This document shows positions 42,915 to 52,453 of a stretch of DNA of 64,000 nucleotides, piece after piece (position 1 is the stretch's first letter; the number at the start of each line of letters is the position of its first letter). The notes under the pieces are model-generated. The model was not told the origin of the DNA, did not search any database, and saw only the letters and a program-made list of their open reading frames with translations. The DNA is from Chloroflexi bacterium CFX4 (GTDB taxonomy: Bacteria > Chloroflexota > Anaerolineae > Aggregatilineales > UBA2796): contig QWHC01000020.1 of assembly GCA_021404685.1 (NCBI GenBank), positions 1-64,000 on the forward strand. The letters run 5' to 3'. The position numbers and the translations under genes were made by a program.

Positions 42915-44975
42915 TTAATCAAGTTGCGGCGGCACCAGCAAATAGCTGATCGCTACCTCTGGCGCGCCTTCAGCCGCCACGCGCAGCGGCAGTTCAAAGC
43001 GCACGAAGGCAGGGAAGCATAGTGTTTCGTTAACTGCCTCACAGTAGAAGATGGCGGCATCCAGTGTGATGAGCGCCTCGCCTTCGCTGAGCGTGATCGG
43101 CATTTGCACAGGCATAGGCGGTGTGACGATGCTCAGGTTGTTATCAGCGGCTGCCACACGCGCTATTGCTGTGTTGTTGTAGAAGCGCAGCGTGAATGGC
43201 GCTTGATCGTTCTGCTTGTAGCCTTCGGGAAGCTGGATGTTGAGCATGATGCGGCTGCTGCCTGCCGCTGCCGTCAGCGGTGCAAGGCGCACCACAGTGC
43301 CGAAGAAGTCATCAGGCGGCGTCTCGGAGGCGGCAGCGGCGGGCATGGCAAGGCGTTCGGGATTGGGGAAAATCACGGTGCTAACGCTGCCTGCTGCCAA
43401 ATCCACCACACGGATCGCGTCGTTATTGGTATCCGCCACATAGAGCCTGCCGTCCGCATAGCTAATGCCGCCCGGCTCCCAAAACTGTGGAGCGCTCCCA
43501 TCGCGCAAGCCCGCACCGCCGCCAAACAAGGTGCGGCTCTCGCGTGTGATCGGATCGATCACCTTGATTTTGTGATTGTAGGTATCTGCGACGTAGAGCT
43601 TGCCATCCCCGCCGATGGTCAAGCCAAGCGCGTGCTGCAAGCGCACCGCATCACCGACGCCGTCTACATCGCCAAAGTCGAACAAGCCCGTGCCAACAAT
43701 CGTCTCGACGCGCCCAGCAGCAAGGTCAACTTTGCGAATGGCGCTGGATTCGGCATCGGCAAAATACAGCACATCGCCCACACCAACAATGCCGCTTGGC
43801 TGTGCCAGTTCGCTCTCCAGCAGCGCACCATCCACAACGCCTTCGCGCCCACTGCCCACAAAGGGCGCCACCTGTCCGCTGGCAAGGTCAAGCGCCCAAA
43901 GCTGGTGCGGTCCCGCCATCGCAATATACAGCACGCCCTCACGATAGAAAACATCCCACGGCGAATTAAGCGCAGTCTCGCGCCCTGCACCGCCGCGAAG
44001 CCGATTGCCCCAGTCACGGTTTTGCGCGCCCGTGCCGGCAAGCGTCCGCACTGTACCAGCCCGCAAATCAACGGCGCGCACTGCATGATTGCCCGTATCC
44101 GCCACGTAGAGCGTCTCGCCATCTGCGCCCAGCGCTATGCCATGCACCCAATTAAAAGCTGCCTCTGTAAAGCTGCCATCGCGCAGGGCTGCCGTGCCAC
44201 TGCCAATGACCGCCTGAATGGCGTAGGTTGCCAAGTCTGCCACGATCACACGATTGTGGCTGGTATCCGCAATGAACAATCGTCCGCCGCGTGAGTCTGC
44301 CAGCACTTTGCTCGGAAACGAGAGCAGCGACGGCGCACGCCGATCAAGTTCGGGCGTTAGGCGCAGCGGTGTACGGTCAATCATGCCCTTTGCCTCAAAT
44401 TCGGCGATCATGCCTGCAATGGCGGGCTGCATTGCCTCGTAGACGCCTTCGCCACTGTAGTAGCCTAGCACTTTACCTTGCGGATCAATCAGCATGAAGG
44501 TGGGCCACGCCCGCACGCCATAGACCTGCCAAATGGCGAAGTTGCGGTCGTTGACGACGGGATGCTCCACACCGTAGCGCTTCACGATGTAGCGGATGTT
44601 CTCGGTTTCGCCCTCGTTGGCAAACTTGGCGCTATGCACGCCGATCACGACCAATTCATCGGGAAACTCTGCCTCTAGCCGCTTGAGATCAGGGATGACG
44701 TGAATGCAGTTGATGCAGCCATACGTCCAGAAATCCAGCAGCACAACCTTGCCACGCAGTTCAGTCATGCTCAAGGGCTGCGGCACGTTCAACCAGTCCA
44801 AGCCAGCGGGAAACTCCGGCGCACGCACCTTGCCGGCGTAGCTTTGCATCGGGGTGGCGGTCACCGTAACATCTCCTTGTGCTAAGCCGACCTGCAACGG
44901 CGTAATCGGGTCTGCCAAGAGCAGCAGCCCAAAAAGCGCCAACAAGGCGGCGAAAATCATACCAATACGGCGCAT
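42915..44975 (-). CDS. Secreted NHLRC2-like protein: thioredoxin domain plus NHL beta-propeller
   Basis: A 686-residue exported protein. The signal/anchor helix is at about 5-22. The thioredoxin-like domain (60-190) has DFWTYGCINCIHVIPDLKRLE with Cys87/Cys90 as the redox pair and a cis-Pro region VRAWPTFMLID. Six NHL-type blades follow (about 210-530; DTSHNRVIVADL; DTGNHAVRAVDL; DTYNHKIKVIDP; DTNNDAIRVVDL), then a C-terminal beta domain (550-686). This three-domain order is that of eukaryotic NHLRC2 and its bacterial relatives. It probably acts on disulfides outside the membrane; the substrate is unknown. Confidence 0.87.
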   Translation of the reverse strand: MRRIGMIFAALLALFGLLLLADPITPLQVGLAQGDVTVTATPMQSYAGKVRAPEFPAGLDWLNVPQPLSMTELRGKVVLLDFWTYGCINCIHVIPDLKRLEAEFPDELVVIGVHSAKFANEGETENIRYIVKRYGVEHPVVNDRNFAIWQVYGVRAWPTFMLIDPQGKVLGYYSGEGVYEAMQPAIAGMIAEFEAKGMIDRTPLRLTPELDRRAPSLLSFPSKVLADSRGGRLFIADTSHNRVIVADLATYAIQAVIGSGTAALRDGSFTEAAFNWVHGIALGADGETLYVADTGNHAVRAVDLRAGTVRTLAGTGAQNRDWGNRLRGGAGRETALNSPWDVFYREGVLYIAMAGPHQLWALDLASGQVAPFVGSGREGVVDGALLESELAQPSGIVGVGDVLYFADAESSAIRKVDLAAGRVETIVGTGLFDFGDVDGVGDAVRLQHALGLTIGGDGKLYVADTYNHKIKVIDPITRESRTLFGGGAGLRDGSAPQFWEPGGISYADGRLYVADTNNDAIRVVDLAAGSVSTVIFPNPERLAMPAAAASETPPDDFFGTVVRLAPLTAAAGSSRIMLNIQLPEGYKQNDQAPFTLRFYNNTAIARVAAADNNLSIVTPPMPVQMPITLSEGEALITLDAAIFYCEAVNETLCFPAFVRFELPLRVAAEGAPEVAISYLLVPPQLD

Positions 44976-45159
44976 AGTTGCCTCAAAATTACTTCACAAA
45001 CTCGCTCTCGCTAAGTATAGTGGAAGCGGGCTTGGCTTGGCAAGCAATGCTCACCTGTGCTTTAGCTTATTCGGCGGGCGAAGTGCGCCTTTCTAGAACA
45101 TTCCGTGTAGATTAGGCTATACTAGTAGCCGTAGACTGCACACCAAACAGGACGCACGC

Positions 45160-47772
45160 ATGACTGATCAGCCTGAATACACCGATCTGCACCCTGAGGC
45201 TGCCGAATCGCCACCGCCTGATGCTGCTGACGATCTGCCAAAGGTAATCCCTGAAGAGTCCTTCAGCGCGCCGCCTTATGCGGATGATCCCAACTTGGCG
45301 GAATTGCTTGGGCGCTTTGTGCGTGCGCCGCGCCAAACCTTTGAACTGCTGCGCGGCACGCTCTATGAACTGCCCGAAGACCGCCTCACACAAGCTGCCC
45401 ATACGGCACACGGTGCAGCACCCGACGCAGCAGGGCAAGCGCCCCTAGCAGGCGGTGAGCGCCTTGGCGGCGTTTTGGCGCGCCGCACCCTGCTGGGTGA
45501 GCTATTTCAAGCGCCGCCGCTGCCTGTGACCTCACGCCAAGCGCTGTTGGCGGTTGGGATAGCAGCACTGGTCTTGGTGGCGTTTGTTGGATCGGCGGGC
45601 TTGCAATCGCCAGAGGCACGCCGCAGCCTCGATCTGCCCTTTGGCGGTTTCCTGTTGATCGCTACGCTTGTGGCTGCGACCGTTGTGGCAATCGTCAATG
45701 GCTTTGGTTTGCCGCTGCGCCGCCTGCCACGCTTAGAACTGCCACAAGCACCGCCTGTCTCAGCGGCGTTCAGCGCACCGCTGGATCGCTTTCTGGCAGC
45801 GCATGGCTTGCGCTTGGTTTTGGTGGTGATCGGCATTCTCAGCAGCCTTGCCGCATGGCTTTTCAATGCCAACAATCAGTTCACCACCTTTGGCACGCTG
45901 GCATGGTTCGCCAGCATCGCGGTCTGGGTTGGCGTTTTCATGCCGCGTGGACAGGGCAATTGGCTGGTAAATGCCTTAAGCAGCCTGCGCGGACGCCTTA
46001 ACACGACGTTCCGCTTGCGGTGGTCGTGGACGGTGGCGGCATTGGTGGCGATTCTGATGCTTGGCGCGTGGCTGCGCGTAGGCGATCTCGCCCTCTACTT
46101 GCCGGATATGACCAGTGATCATGTAGAGAAGGCGCTTGACGCGCAAAAAGTGCTGAATGGTGATCGTTCGGTCTTTTTCCCGAACAACGGCGGGCGCGAA
46201 GTTTTTCAGATGTACTTCATCGCCTTCCTGCATCAGGTGACGGGCATTCCAATCGGCTTTGAACTGATCAAACTTGCCAGCGCCTTAGAAGGCTTGCTGA
46301 CCATTCTGCTTGCCTATTGGCTTGGACGCGCCATGTTCGGTCAGGAAAATCGGCAGCTTGGCAATTTGGTTGGTGTGTTGATGGCGGCGATGATTGCAGT
46401 GAGCTATTGGCATGTGCTGCTCTCGCGCTTGGGCTTGCGGATCATCTTAACACCACTGCTCGTCACCTTTGTGATGGTCTTTTTGGCGCGTGGCATTCGC
46501 TACAATCGGCGCGGCGATTGGATCATCAGCGGCTTGGCGCTTGGGATCGGCTTATATTTCTATCAAGCGGTGCGTATGGTGCCGCTGCTGGTGATTGCAG
46601 CGGTGTTGCTTGCGTTAGTGTTGCGCGCACGCAGTTGGAAGGCAGTGCGCGCCTATCTCTTTAACGCAACGGCGCTGGTCGTGATCTCGGTGGCAGTCTT
46701 TATTCCGCTGGCGCGCTATTTCTACGATTTTCCTGAGTTCTTTTTGGAGCGCACGACAGGGCGCATCTTTGGTGAGGACATCATCGAGATTCGCAACAGC
46801 GAGGGCGAAGTGATCGGGCAGCGCGCTGCCCTAGTCGAAGATCGCATTGAGGCGTTCCAGAAGAACATCGGCGTATTTGGTGAAACGCTGCGCCGTTCGC
46901 TGTTGATGTTCAACTTTCGCGGCGACACAGCCTGGATCACAGGCGATCCTGACGGCACACCGCAGCTTGATCCCTACAGCGGCGCCTTTTTCGTGCTGGG
47001 CTTGGGAATGCTGTTTGGGCGTGCGGTGCGGCGGCGTGATCCTGCTGAGTGGCTGCTGCCCATTGGCATCCTGATCATGCTCTTACCTTCGGCGTTGGCG
47101 CTTGCCTACATCATCGAGGTGCCAAGCGCGACGCGTGCCAGTGGCGCGCTGCCATTGGTCTATTTGGTGGCAGCCTTTGGCATGGCGGTTGCCCTGATCG
47201 GCATTACGCAAGGGCTGCCGCGCTTGTGGCTGCGCCGCCTTGTGTACGCCATTGCTGTGATCATCCTATTGGTCAGCACTTCGATCAACTACGAGCGCTA
47301 CTTTGTGGATGCCATGCGCGACTATCGTAATTCCACATTGCCACACCGTCAGGTAGGGCTGATCATGCGCGGCTTTGCCGAAAGCACCGGCGCGCTTGGC
47401 AATGCTTTCATGATCGCCTTTCCCAATTGGTTGGATCACCGTGCGCTGGCAATCGAGGCGGGCGATCCGCAGTGGGGCAACGGCGTGCTGCGCGAAGATG
47501 TAATCAGCCGCATCCTTGATTTCCTTCGCTTTAATATGGGAACGCGCTTTGAACTGCGCCCAGATCGGCAGATGCTCTTTTTCTTCAACCCTGCCGACGA
47601 AACGCTGGTTGAGGAACTATCAGCCGTCTTTCCAAACGGCACGGTCATACACATCCCTGCCTTCAAGCCAGACCGCGATTTCAACCTGTATGTGACGCCG
47701 CCGTTGGGCTGTGAATGGGTGCAGCAGTACCTTGAACAGGTCAGTTCCTATTGCGCGGATGGCATTGAGTGA
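45160..47772 (+). CDS. Large GT-C type membrane glycosyltransferase-like protein
   Basis: An 870-residue membrane protein. The first 120 residues are cytoplasmic, acidic then Ala/Leu-rich; helices begin at about 127 (QALLAVGIAALVLVAFVGS) and number about 13. The first loop after the core helix near 305-325 has DLALYLPDMTSDHVEKALDAQKVLNGD, an acidic GT-C-type site. The C-terminal 170 residues are soluble and extracytoplasmic. Distantly similar in plan to PMT/GT39 enzymes. A TATACT at 45118-45123 is a possible -10 box. It is a second GT-C-like gene besides that at 31714. Confidence 0.68.
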   Translation: MTDQPEYTDLHPEAAESPPPDAADDLPKVIPEESFSAPPYADDPNLAELLGRFVRAPRQTFELLRGTLYELPEDRLTQAAHTAHGAAPDAAGQAPLAGGERLGGVLARRTLLGELFQAPPLPVTSRQALLAVGIAALVLVAFVGSAGLQSPEARRSLDLPFGGFLLIATLVAATVVAIVNGFGLPLRRLPRLELPQAPPVSAAFSAPLDRFLAAHGLRLVLVVIGILSSLAAWLFNANNQFTTFGTLAWFASIAVWVGVFMPRGQGNWLVNALSSLRGRLNTTFRLRWSWTVAALVAILMLGAWLRVGDLALYLPDMTSDHVEKALDAQKVLNGDRSVFFPNNGGREVFQMYFIAFLHQVTGIPIGFELIKLASALEGLLTILLAYWLGRAMFGQENRQLGNLVGVLMAAMIAVSYWHVLLSRLGLRIILTPLLVTFVMVFLARGIRYNRRGDWIISGLALGIGLYFYQAVRMVPLLVIAAVLLALVLRARSWKAVRAYLFNATALVVISVAVFIPLARYFYDFPEFFLERTTGRIFGEDIIEIRNSEGEVIGQRAALVEDRIEAFQKNIGVFGETLRRSLLMFNFRGDTAWITGDPDGTPQLDPYSGAFFVLGLGMLFGRAVRRRDPAEWLLPIGILIMLLPSALALAYIIEVPSATRASGALPLVYLVAAFGMAVALIGITQGLPRLWLRRLVYAIAVIILLVSTSINYERYFVDAMRDYRNSTLPHRQVGLIMRGFAESTGALGNAFMIAFPNWLDHRALAIEAGDPQWGNGVLREDVISRILDFLRFNMGTRFELRPDRQMLFFFNPADETLVEELSAVFPNGTVIHIPAFKPDRDFNLYVTPPLGCEWVQQYLEQVSSYCADGIE

Positions 47773-47777
47773 TTGTA

Positions 47778-47799
47778 TGGGTCGGACTTGCCCGACCCA
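47778..47799 (+). terminator. Hairpin after the GT-C gene (copy 2 of a repeated element)
   Basis: 8-bp stem TGGGTCGG/CCGACCCA with loop ACTTGC, 5 bases after the stop and 10 before the end of convergent gltX. Its 20-base core is identical to the hairpin at 42882-42901 read on the other strand. Confidence 0.65.
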
Positions 47800-47809
47800 G
47801 GCGTACATC

Positions 47810-49300
47810 TTAGGCAGTGGCGATGTGCGTGAGTGCCGTTCGTAGGCGCGCTTGTGCCTCGCTTACGCTGATCAGCGCCAGAATATCGGTCAGGTGTGCG
47901 CCGCCGGTGGTGCCTGTCAGCGCGGCACGGATCGGCGGCAGAATCTGCTTGCCGCCCAAGTTATGGGACTGCTTCAGATGATCGCGCAAGCCTTTCAGCA
48001 CAGTCTCCGCCTCAGCATGGGTGAGCTGTTCTGCCTGTGGCAGTGCCTCTAATAGCGCCTTGATCGCTAAAGCTGCCGCCTCACTGTGCAAGGCTGCCGC
48101 CGCCTCAGGCGTGAAGGAATCAGGCGTTGCTAGGGCAAAGCGCGCTGATTCAGCCACCTCACCAACGGCGGTTAGCTCATCGCGCACGGCGTTCATCAAC
48201 GCCTCTAGCCACACCCCATCGTTAAGCTGCGGTGCGTTTGGGTAGGCTTCCCGCAGATAGGGCAGCGCCAGCGACGCCAATTCAGCAGCCGAAAGGCGCT
48301 TCATGTGCTGCTGGTTGAACCAATTCAGGCGATCCACATCAAAGACGCCGGGACTGGTGCTGAGCCGATCCAGCGAGAAGCGCGCCGCGATTTCTTCCCG
48401 CGTCATGATCTCATCCGTGCTGCCCGGATGCCAGCCCAAGAAGGCGAGGAAGTTAAAAACTGCTTGTGGCAAATAGCCGCGCTGCCGCAGCGTTGCCACG
48501 CGCAACATTTCGGCATATTCAGCATACTCGGCGGACTGATCGGCGTCGCTGCGCTTCTTGATCTTGCGACGTTCATAGTCGGTGACCAATGGCAAATGCA
48601 CAAAGATTGGTGTTTGCCAGCTCAATGCAGCGTACAAATTGGTGTGGATAGGTGTGGAAGGCAGCCACTCATCAGCACGGATGATATGCGTAATGCCCAT
48701 ATCGTGATCATCAATAACCGACGCCAAATGGTAGGTTGGGAAGCCGTCCGACTTGACGATGATCGGATCGCCCTGATCGGCATTCTCAAAGCGGATGGCA
48801 CCGCGCAGCAGATCATGCACAACAGTATCGCCGCTTTCGGGCATGGCAAAGCGGATTACACGGTTTTCGCCTGCACTGAGGGCGCGACTGCGGCAGTGGT
48901 TATCGTAGCGCGGCTTCTGACCGCGTGCCTGCTGGGTGCGCCGCACAATCTCTAGGCGTTCAGGCGTGCAATCGCAATAATAGGCGCGTCCGCTGCTGAT
49001 CAGGGTCTGCGCGATCTCGGTGTAGCGCGCCAAGTTGTTGGATTGCACATAGCGCGTGCCGTTTGCCTTATCAGGCCCTTCATCCCAATCTAACCCAAGC
49101 CAGCGCAGCGCGTCCATCAGCTCATTTTGGGCGCCTTCCACAAGGCGTTCGCGGTCGGTATCTTCAATGCGTAGGATGAACTGTCCGCCGGTGTGGCGCG
49201 CCCACAGCCACGCAAAGAGGGCAGTCCGCAGGTTGCCCAAATGGGTGCGTCCGGTTGGGCTGGGCGCGTAGCGTGTGCGGGCGGGTGTTGTTTCGCTCAC
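47810..49300 (-). CDS. gltX: Glutamyl-tRNA synthetase
   Basis: A 496-residue class I synthetase. The HIGH region is RYAPSPTGRTHLGNLRTALFAWLWARH, then FILRIEDTDRER, GEN-type DLLRGAIRF, and the KMSKS-equivalent RRKIKKRSDADQS. The C-terminal anticodon-binding helical domain is complete. I start at GTG 49300, 10 bases after GAGGA; GTG 49309 overlaps the upstream stop as GTGA but sits too close to that ribosome site. Co-transcribed with the PIN-TRAM gene. A single GltX may also charge tRNA-Gln, which cannot be told from sequence. Confidence 0.94.
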   Translation of the reverse strand: MSETTPARTRYAPSPTGRTHLGNLRTALFAWLWARHTGGQFILRIEDTDRERLVEGAQNELMDALRWLGLDWDEGPDKANGTRYVQSNNLARYTEIAQTLISSGRAYYCDCTPERLEIVRRTQQARGQKPRYDNHCRSRALSAGENRVIRFAMPESGDTVVHDLLRGAIRFENADQGDPIIVKSDGFPTYHLASVIDDHDMGITHIIRADEWLPSTPIHTNLYAALSWQTPIFVHLPLVTDYERRKIKKRSDADQSAEYAEYAEMLRVATLRQRGYLPQAVFNFLAFLGWHPGSTDEIMTREEIAARFSLDRLSTSPGVFDVDRLNWFNQQHMKRLSAAELASLALPYLREAYPNAPQLNDGVWLEALMNAVRDELTAVGEVAESARFALATPDSFTPEAAAALHSEAAALAIKALLEALPQAEQLTHAEAETVLKGLRDHLKQSHNLGGKQILPPIRAALTGTTGGAHLTDILALISVSEAQARLRTALTHIATA

Positions 49301-49305
49301 GGTTA

Positions 49306-50376
49306 TCACTTCCTCGAAGTATCGTCAAGGCGCGCAAAATACATCTTGCCCGCCGAAGTTTGAATCATACGGACGATGACCACATCAATTTTGCGGTCAA
49401 GGTGGCGGCGTCCGTCCTCCACCACGACCATCGTGCCATCGTCAAGGTAGCCAACGCCCTGTCCCGGCTCACGCCCTTCGGCAATCACCTGAATGGTGAT
49501 CACCTCGTTGGGCAGAATGACCGCCTTCACGGCGTTGGCAAGGTCGTTGATGTTCAGCACCTGCACGCCTTGCAAATTGGCGGTGCGCTTCAGGGTATAA
49601 TCAGTGGTGAGCAGCAGGGCGTTCATCTGCTTGGCAAGCGCCACCAGCTTGTGATCCACCTCGCGGACGTTTTCCACGTCCAAATCGCGCATACGAACGG
49701 GAACTTTGCTCTCGCGCTGCATTTCTTCCAAAATTTCCAAGCCGCGCCTGCCGCGGTTACGCCGCAAGGTGTTACTCTCATCGGCAATGTGCTGAATTTC
49801 GCGCAGCACAAAGCTCGGCACGATCAGCTCACCTTGCAGGAAGCCCGTCTTGCTAATATCGAGGATGCGCCCATCAATGATCGCGCTGCTATCCACCAAA
49901 ATGCTGACGTTGCCCATATAGGCGCTGGATGGCTCTAACTGTGGGTGTGCTTCAGCAGGGTGCAACAGGCGCGGCGCAATCTGGAGCAGGTCTTGGGCGC
50001 GCAGGGCAAAAACAGTCACGCTCAGGTAGCCCAAGATCACCATCATCACGACGGGCAGCCACTGGCTGAGCGGCGTGGGCAGCAAGCCTAACGGCACAGA
50101 GGCAAGGGCAGCCACCGCCAAGCCAAGCAGCAAGCCGATGATAGCAGTCACCAACGTTTCGGCGGGCGTTTCCATGATGGCGTTACGGGCAATGCGCGCC
50201 GGGCGCGTGGTGAAATAGGGCGTTAGGATTAAACCTGACAGAGCGCCGACCAGCCCAAAAAGCAGGGTTGTTGCTTCCCGCGTTAAGGGTGGCACTGCCA
50301 ATTCAATGCCAAAGCGCGCACCGAGCACTGCCAGACCGACCATGCCGACTAGCCGCCAGATTAACTCGGATGTCAT
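49306..50376 (-). CDS. Membrane-anchored PIN-TRAM domain protein (YacL-like)
   Basis: A 356-residue protein. Four helices at the N-terminus (about 5-140) are followed by a PIN domain (ILVDSSAIIDGRILDI with its first acidic residue, then VLREIQHIADE, LLTTDYTLKRTA) and a C-terminal TRAM domain (GREPGQGVGYLDDGTMVVVEDGRRHL). This is the YacL plan found in Gram-positives and cyanobacteria, often near aminoacyl-tRNA synthetase genes. PIN domains are metal-dependent RNases, so RNA processing at the membrane is likely but unproven. Start ATG 50376; GAGGAG lies 12 bases upstream. Confidence 0.9.
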   Translation of the reverse strand: MTSELIWRLVGMVGLAVLGARFGIELAVPPLTREATTLLFGLVGALSGLILTPYFTTRPARIARNAIMETPAETLVTAIIGLLLGLAVAALASVPLGLLPTPLSQWLPVVMMVILGYLSVTVFALRAQDLLQIAPRLLHPAEAHPQLEPSSAYMGNVSILVDSSAIIDGRILDISKTGFLQGELIVPSFVLREIQHIADESNTLRRNRGRRGLEILEEMQRESKVPVRMRDLDVENVREVDHKLVALAKQMNALLLTTDYTLKRTANLQGVQVLNINDLANAVKAVILPNEVITIQVIAEGREPGQGVGYLDDGTMVVVEDGRRHLDRKIDVVIVRMIQTSAGKMYFARLDDTSRK

Positions 50377-50417
50377 CTCGGTGCGTTTCTCCTCACCTGC
50401 ACTAAACTTAAACCCTG

Positions 50418-50426
50418 ATTGTAGCA
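50418..50426 (-). promoter_or_regulatory. Extended -10 promoter (TGCTACAAT) of the PIN-TRAM-gltX operon
   Basis: Minus strand TGC-TACAAT lies about 42 bases before ATG 50376. Same form as the boxes before cysS and the epimerase. No -35 match. Confidence 0.5.
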
Positions 50427-50712
50427 CACTGCGGTGTGTTCTATCCAGAAGTTATTTCAAAGGGCGTGGTGAATCGCATGGATATCGTCGGGACTGCGAC
50501 GGCTGGCACAATCGGTATCGGTGGTGCGATCTTGAATAGGCGTGGGCAAAAGCCTTTCCGAGCAAACATATCTGCGAGAATCGGTATCCGTCTGAATGGC
50601 TGCCAGCACATGCCCCGCCTGCTACATGAGGTTTGGCTGCTGCCCAAGCGCGGACATCCTGTGAGGCGATGCGCCCTGGCGCGGTTTTCCACCCTGTGCC
50701 AAGTGGCGGGCT

Positions 50713-50740
50713 TTGCCACCTGTGCCAAACCTGTTAGAAT
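50713..50740 (+). promoter_or_regulatory. Promoter of recJ, apparently giving a leaderless mRNA
   Basis: TTGCCA (50713-50718), then a 16-base spacer and TAGAAT (50735-50740), preceded by TG at 50732-50733 (extended -10 TGTTAGAAT). Only 6 bases separate the -10 from the recJ ATG, so transcription would start at or next to the A of the start codon. No ribosome site precedes the ATG, which agrees. Confidence 0.62.
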
Positions 50741-50746
50741 CCAACC

Positions 50747-52450
50747 ATGTTGAAACCGAAACAGTGGCGCGTGCAGCCAACACTTTCCCCATTAGAATTG
50801 GCAGGCTTTGGCGATCTGCACCCGATCCTTGCCCAAGTTCTCTACCAACGCGGCTTCACCGCGCCGCCTGAGGCTGCTGCCTTTCTGAACGGGGACCTAA
50901 CCGCCCGCGATCCCTTCAAGCTGCATGGCATGGCAAAAGCGGTTGCCCGCATTCGGTCTGCCATCAAGCGACGTGAGAAGATCGTCGTCTATGGCGATTT
51001 TGACGCCGACGGCGTGACCAGCACCACCTTGCTTGTCAGTGTGCTGCGTGCGCTTGATGCCGATGTGCAGCCCTACATCCCGCACCGCGTGGACGAAGGC
51101 TATGGCTTGAACGACGCTGCCCTGATCGGCTTGGCAAAGCGCGGCTTCAAGCTGTGCATCACGGTGGATTGCGGCATTCGTTCCGTGCATGAGGTGGAGA
51201 CTGCCAACGCCCACAAATTGGACATGATCATCACCGATCATCACTCGGTTGGTGCGGAAGTGCCGCCGGCGCTGGCAGTCATTAATCCCAAGCAGGCAGA
51301 ATGCAAAAGCGGTGAGCCAATGTTAGCAGGTGTGGGCGTCACTTTCCGCTTGGCGCAGGCGCTTATGAAAGTTGCCCGCGATCAGGATCGGCGCGAGCTG
51401 CCGCTGCAAGACTCTGACCTGCTCGATCTAGTTGCTATTGGCACCATTGCCGACCTTGTGCCGCTGAACCGCCCTGAAAACCGTGCGTTGGTCATGCGCG
51501 GCTTGGCAGAACTGCATCAGGCACGCCGACTCGGTCTGCGCGCCTTGATGAAGGCAGCCGGCATCGCTCCAGAGACCACAGACGCCATGAGCATTGGCTT
51601 TGGCATTGCGCCACGCATTAACGCCGCCGGCAGACTAGAGAGCGCTATGCAAGCCTACCATCTGCTGATGGCAGAGGATGACGCCGACGCTGCCGAGCGT
51701 GCCGCCGAACTCAACCGTTTGAATACGCGCCGCCAAGACCTGACCCGCGAAATGCAAGAACACGCCCGCAAAGTTGCCGCGCTCGATTCCGACGTGCCGC
51801 TGATCTTCGCCGCCGACTCTGCCTTTGTGCAGGGCATCGTTGGCTTAGTGGCAGGCAGGCTCACCGAAGAATTCTACCGCCCATCCATCATCTTGCATCG
51901 CGGCAAGGAAGAAAGCCACGGTTCCTGCCGCAGCATTCCAGAGTTCAACATCACGGAGGCGCTTGATCAGTGCGCTGATTTGCTCTTGCGGCACGGCGGA
52001 CACGCGCAAGCAGCCGGCTTTGCCATTCATAACGATAATCTGCCCGCCTTTCATGAGCGCATTCTCGCCTTAGCCGCCGCGCACCTCAGCGGACGCGATT
52101 TGCAGCCAACGCTTGACATTGATGCCGAAGTGCGGCTGAGCCAGATCACCTTTGCCTTGTACGAAGCACTACAAACGCTAGAGCCGTGCGGCAACAGCTT
52201 TCCGCAGCCGATTTTGTGTGCGCGTGGCTTGCGCGTCGTTCAGAGCCGCGCCGTCGGCACGGATTCAGCGCATCTGCAACTGCGCCTCTCGGATGGCTCG
52301 CAGAGCATCAAAGCGATTGCCTTCGGCTTTGGCAAATATGCCGCTGATCTGCCACCTGTGCTAGATGCTGCCTTCCAAGTTAGCCTGAATGCGTGGAACG
52401 GCGAGCAATCACTCCAATTAACCATTAAAGATTTGCGTCCGTCAGGCTGA
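50747..52450 (+). CDS. recJ: Single-stranded-DNA-specific exonuclease RecJ
   Basis: A 567-residue 5'-3' exonuclease of the DHH family. Motifs in order: VYGDFDADGVTST (about 78-90), ITVDCGIRS, MIITDHHSVG (DHH), GVGVTFRLAQAL, DLVAIGTIADLVPL, then the DHHA1 domain with LRHGGHAQAAGFAIHNDNL and a C-terminal OB-like domain (SLNAWNGEQSLQLTIKDLRP). Length is normal. No ribosome site is seen before the ATG; see the promoter entry. The next gene starts 3 bases after the stop. Confidence 0.96.
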   Translation: MLKPKQWRVQPTLSPLELAGFGDLHPILAQVLYQRGFTAPPEAAAFLNGDLTARDPFKLHGMAKAVARIRSAIKRREKIVVYGDFDADGVTSTTLLVSVLRALDADVQPYIPHRVDEGYGLNDAALIGLAKRGFKLCITVDCGIRSVHEVETANAHKLDMIITDHHSVGAEVPPALAVINPKQAECKSGEPMLAGVGVTFRLAQALMKVARDQDRRELPLQDSDLLDLVAIGTIADLVPLNRPENRALVMRGLAELHQARRLGLRALMKAAGIAPETTDAMSIGFGIAPRINAAGRLESAMQAYHLLMAEDDADAAERAAELNRLNTRRQDLTREMQEHARKVAALDSDVPLIFAADSAFVQGIVGLVAGRLTEEFYRPSIILHRGKEESHGSCRSIPEFNITEALDQCADLLLRHGGHAQAAGFAIHNDNLPAFHERILALAAAHLSGRDLQPTLDIDAEVRLSQITFALYEALQTLEPCGNSFPQPILCARGLRVVQSRAVGTDSAHLQLRLSDGSQSIKAIAFGFGKYAADLPPVLDAAFQVSLNAWNGEQSLQLTIKDLRPSG

Positions 52451-52453
52451 GCG

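Larger units (their letters stand above)
50377..50746. other. Divergent intergenic region (PIN-TRAM / recJ)
   Basis: 370 bases with no supported gene. It holds an extended -10 for the PIN-TRAM gene at 50418-50426 and the recJ promoter at 50713-50740. A 5-bp inverted repeat (GTGGC at 50704-50708, GCCAC at 50715-50719) overlaps the recJ -35. An exact 10-base direct repeat AATCGGTATC occurs at 50510 and 50579. Nothing else recognised. Confidence 0.4.

Noticed and set aside
43104..44294. A 396-codon plus-strand frame opposite the thioredoxin-NHL gene
   Set aside because: It is the antisense shadow of a repeat-rich, GC-rich gene; the repeats come from the NHL blades.
50510..50588. Exact 10-base direct repeat AATCGGTATC, 69 bases apart
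   Set aside because: Only two copies, not placed at a promoter or gene end; may be chance.
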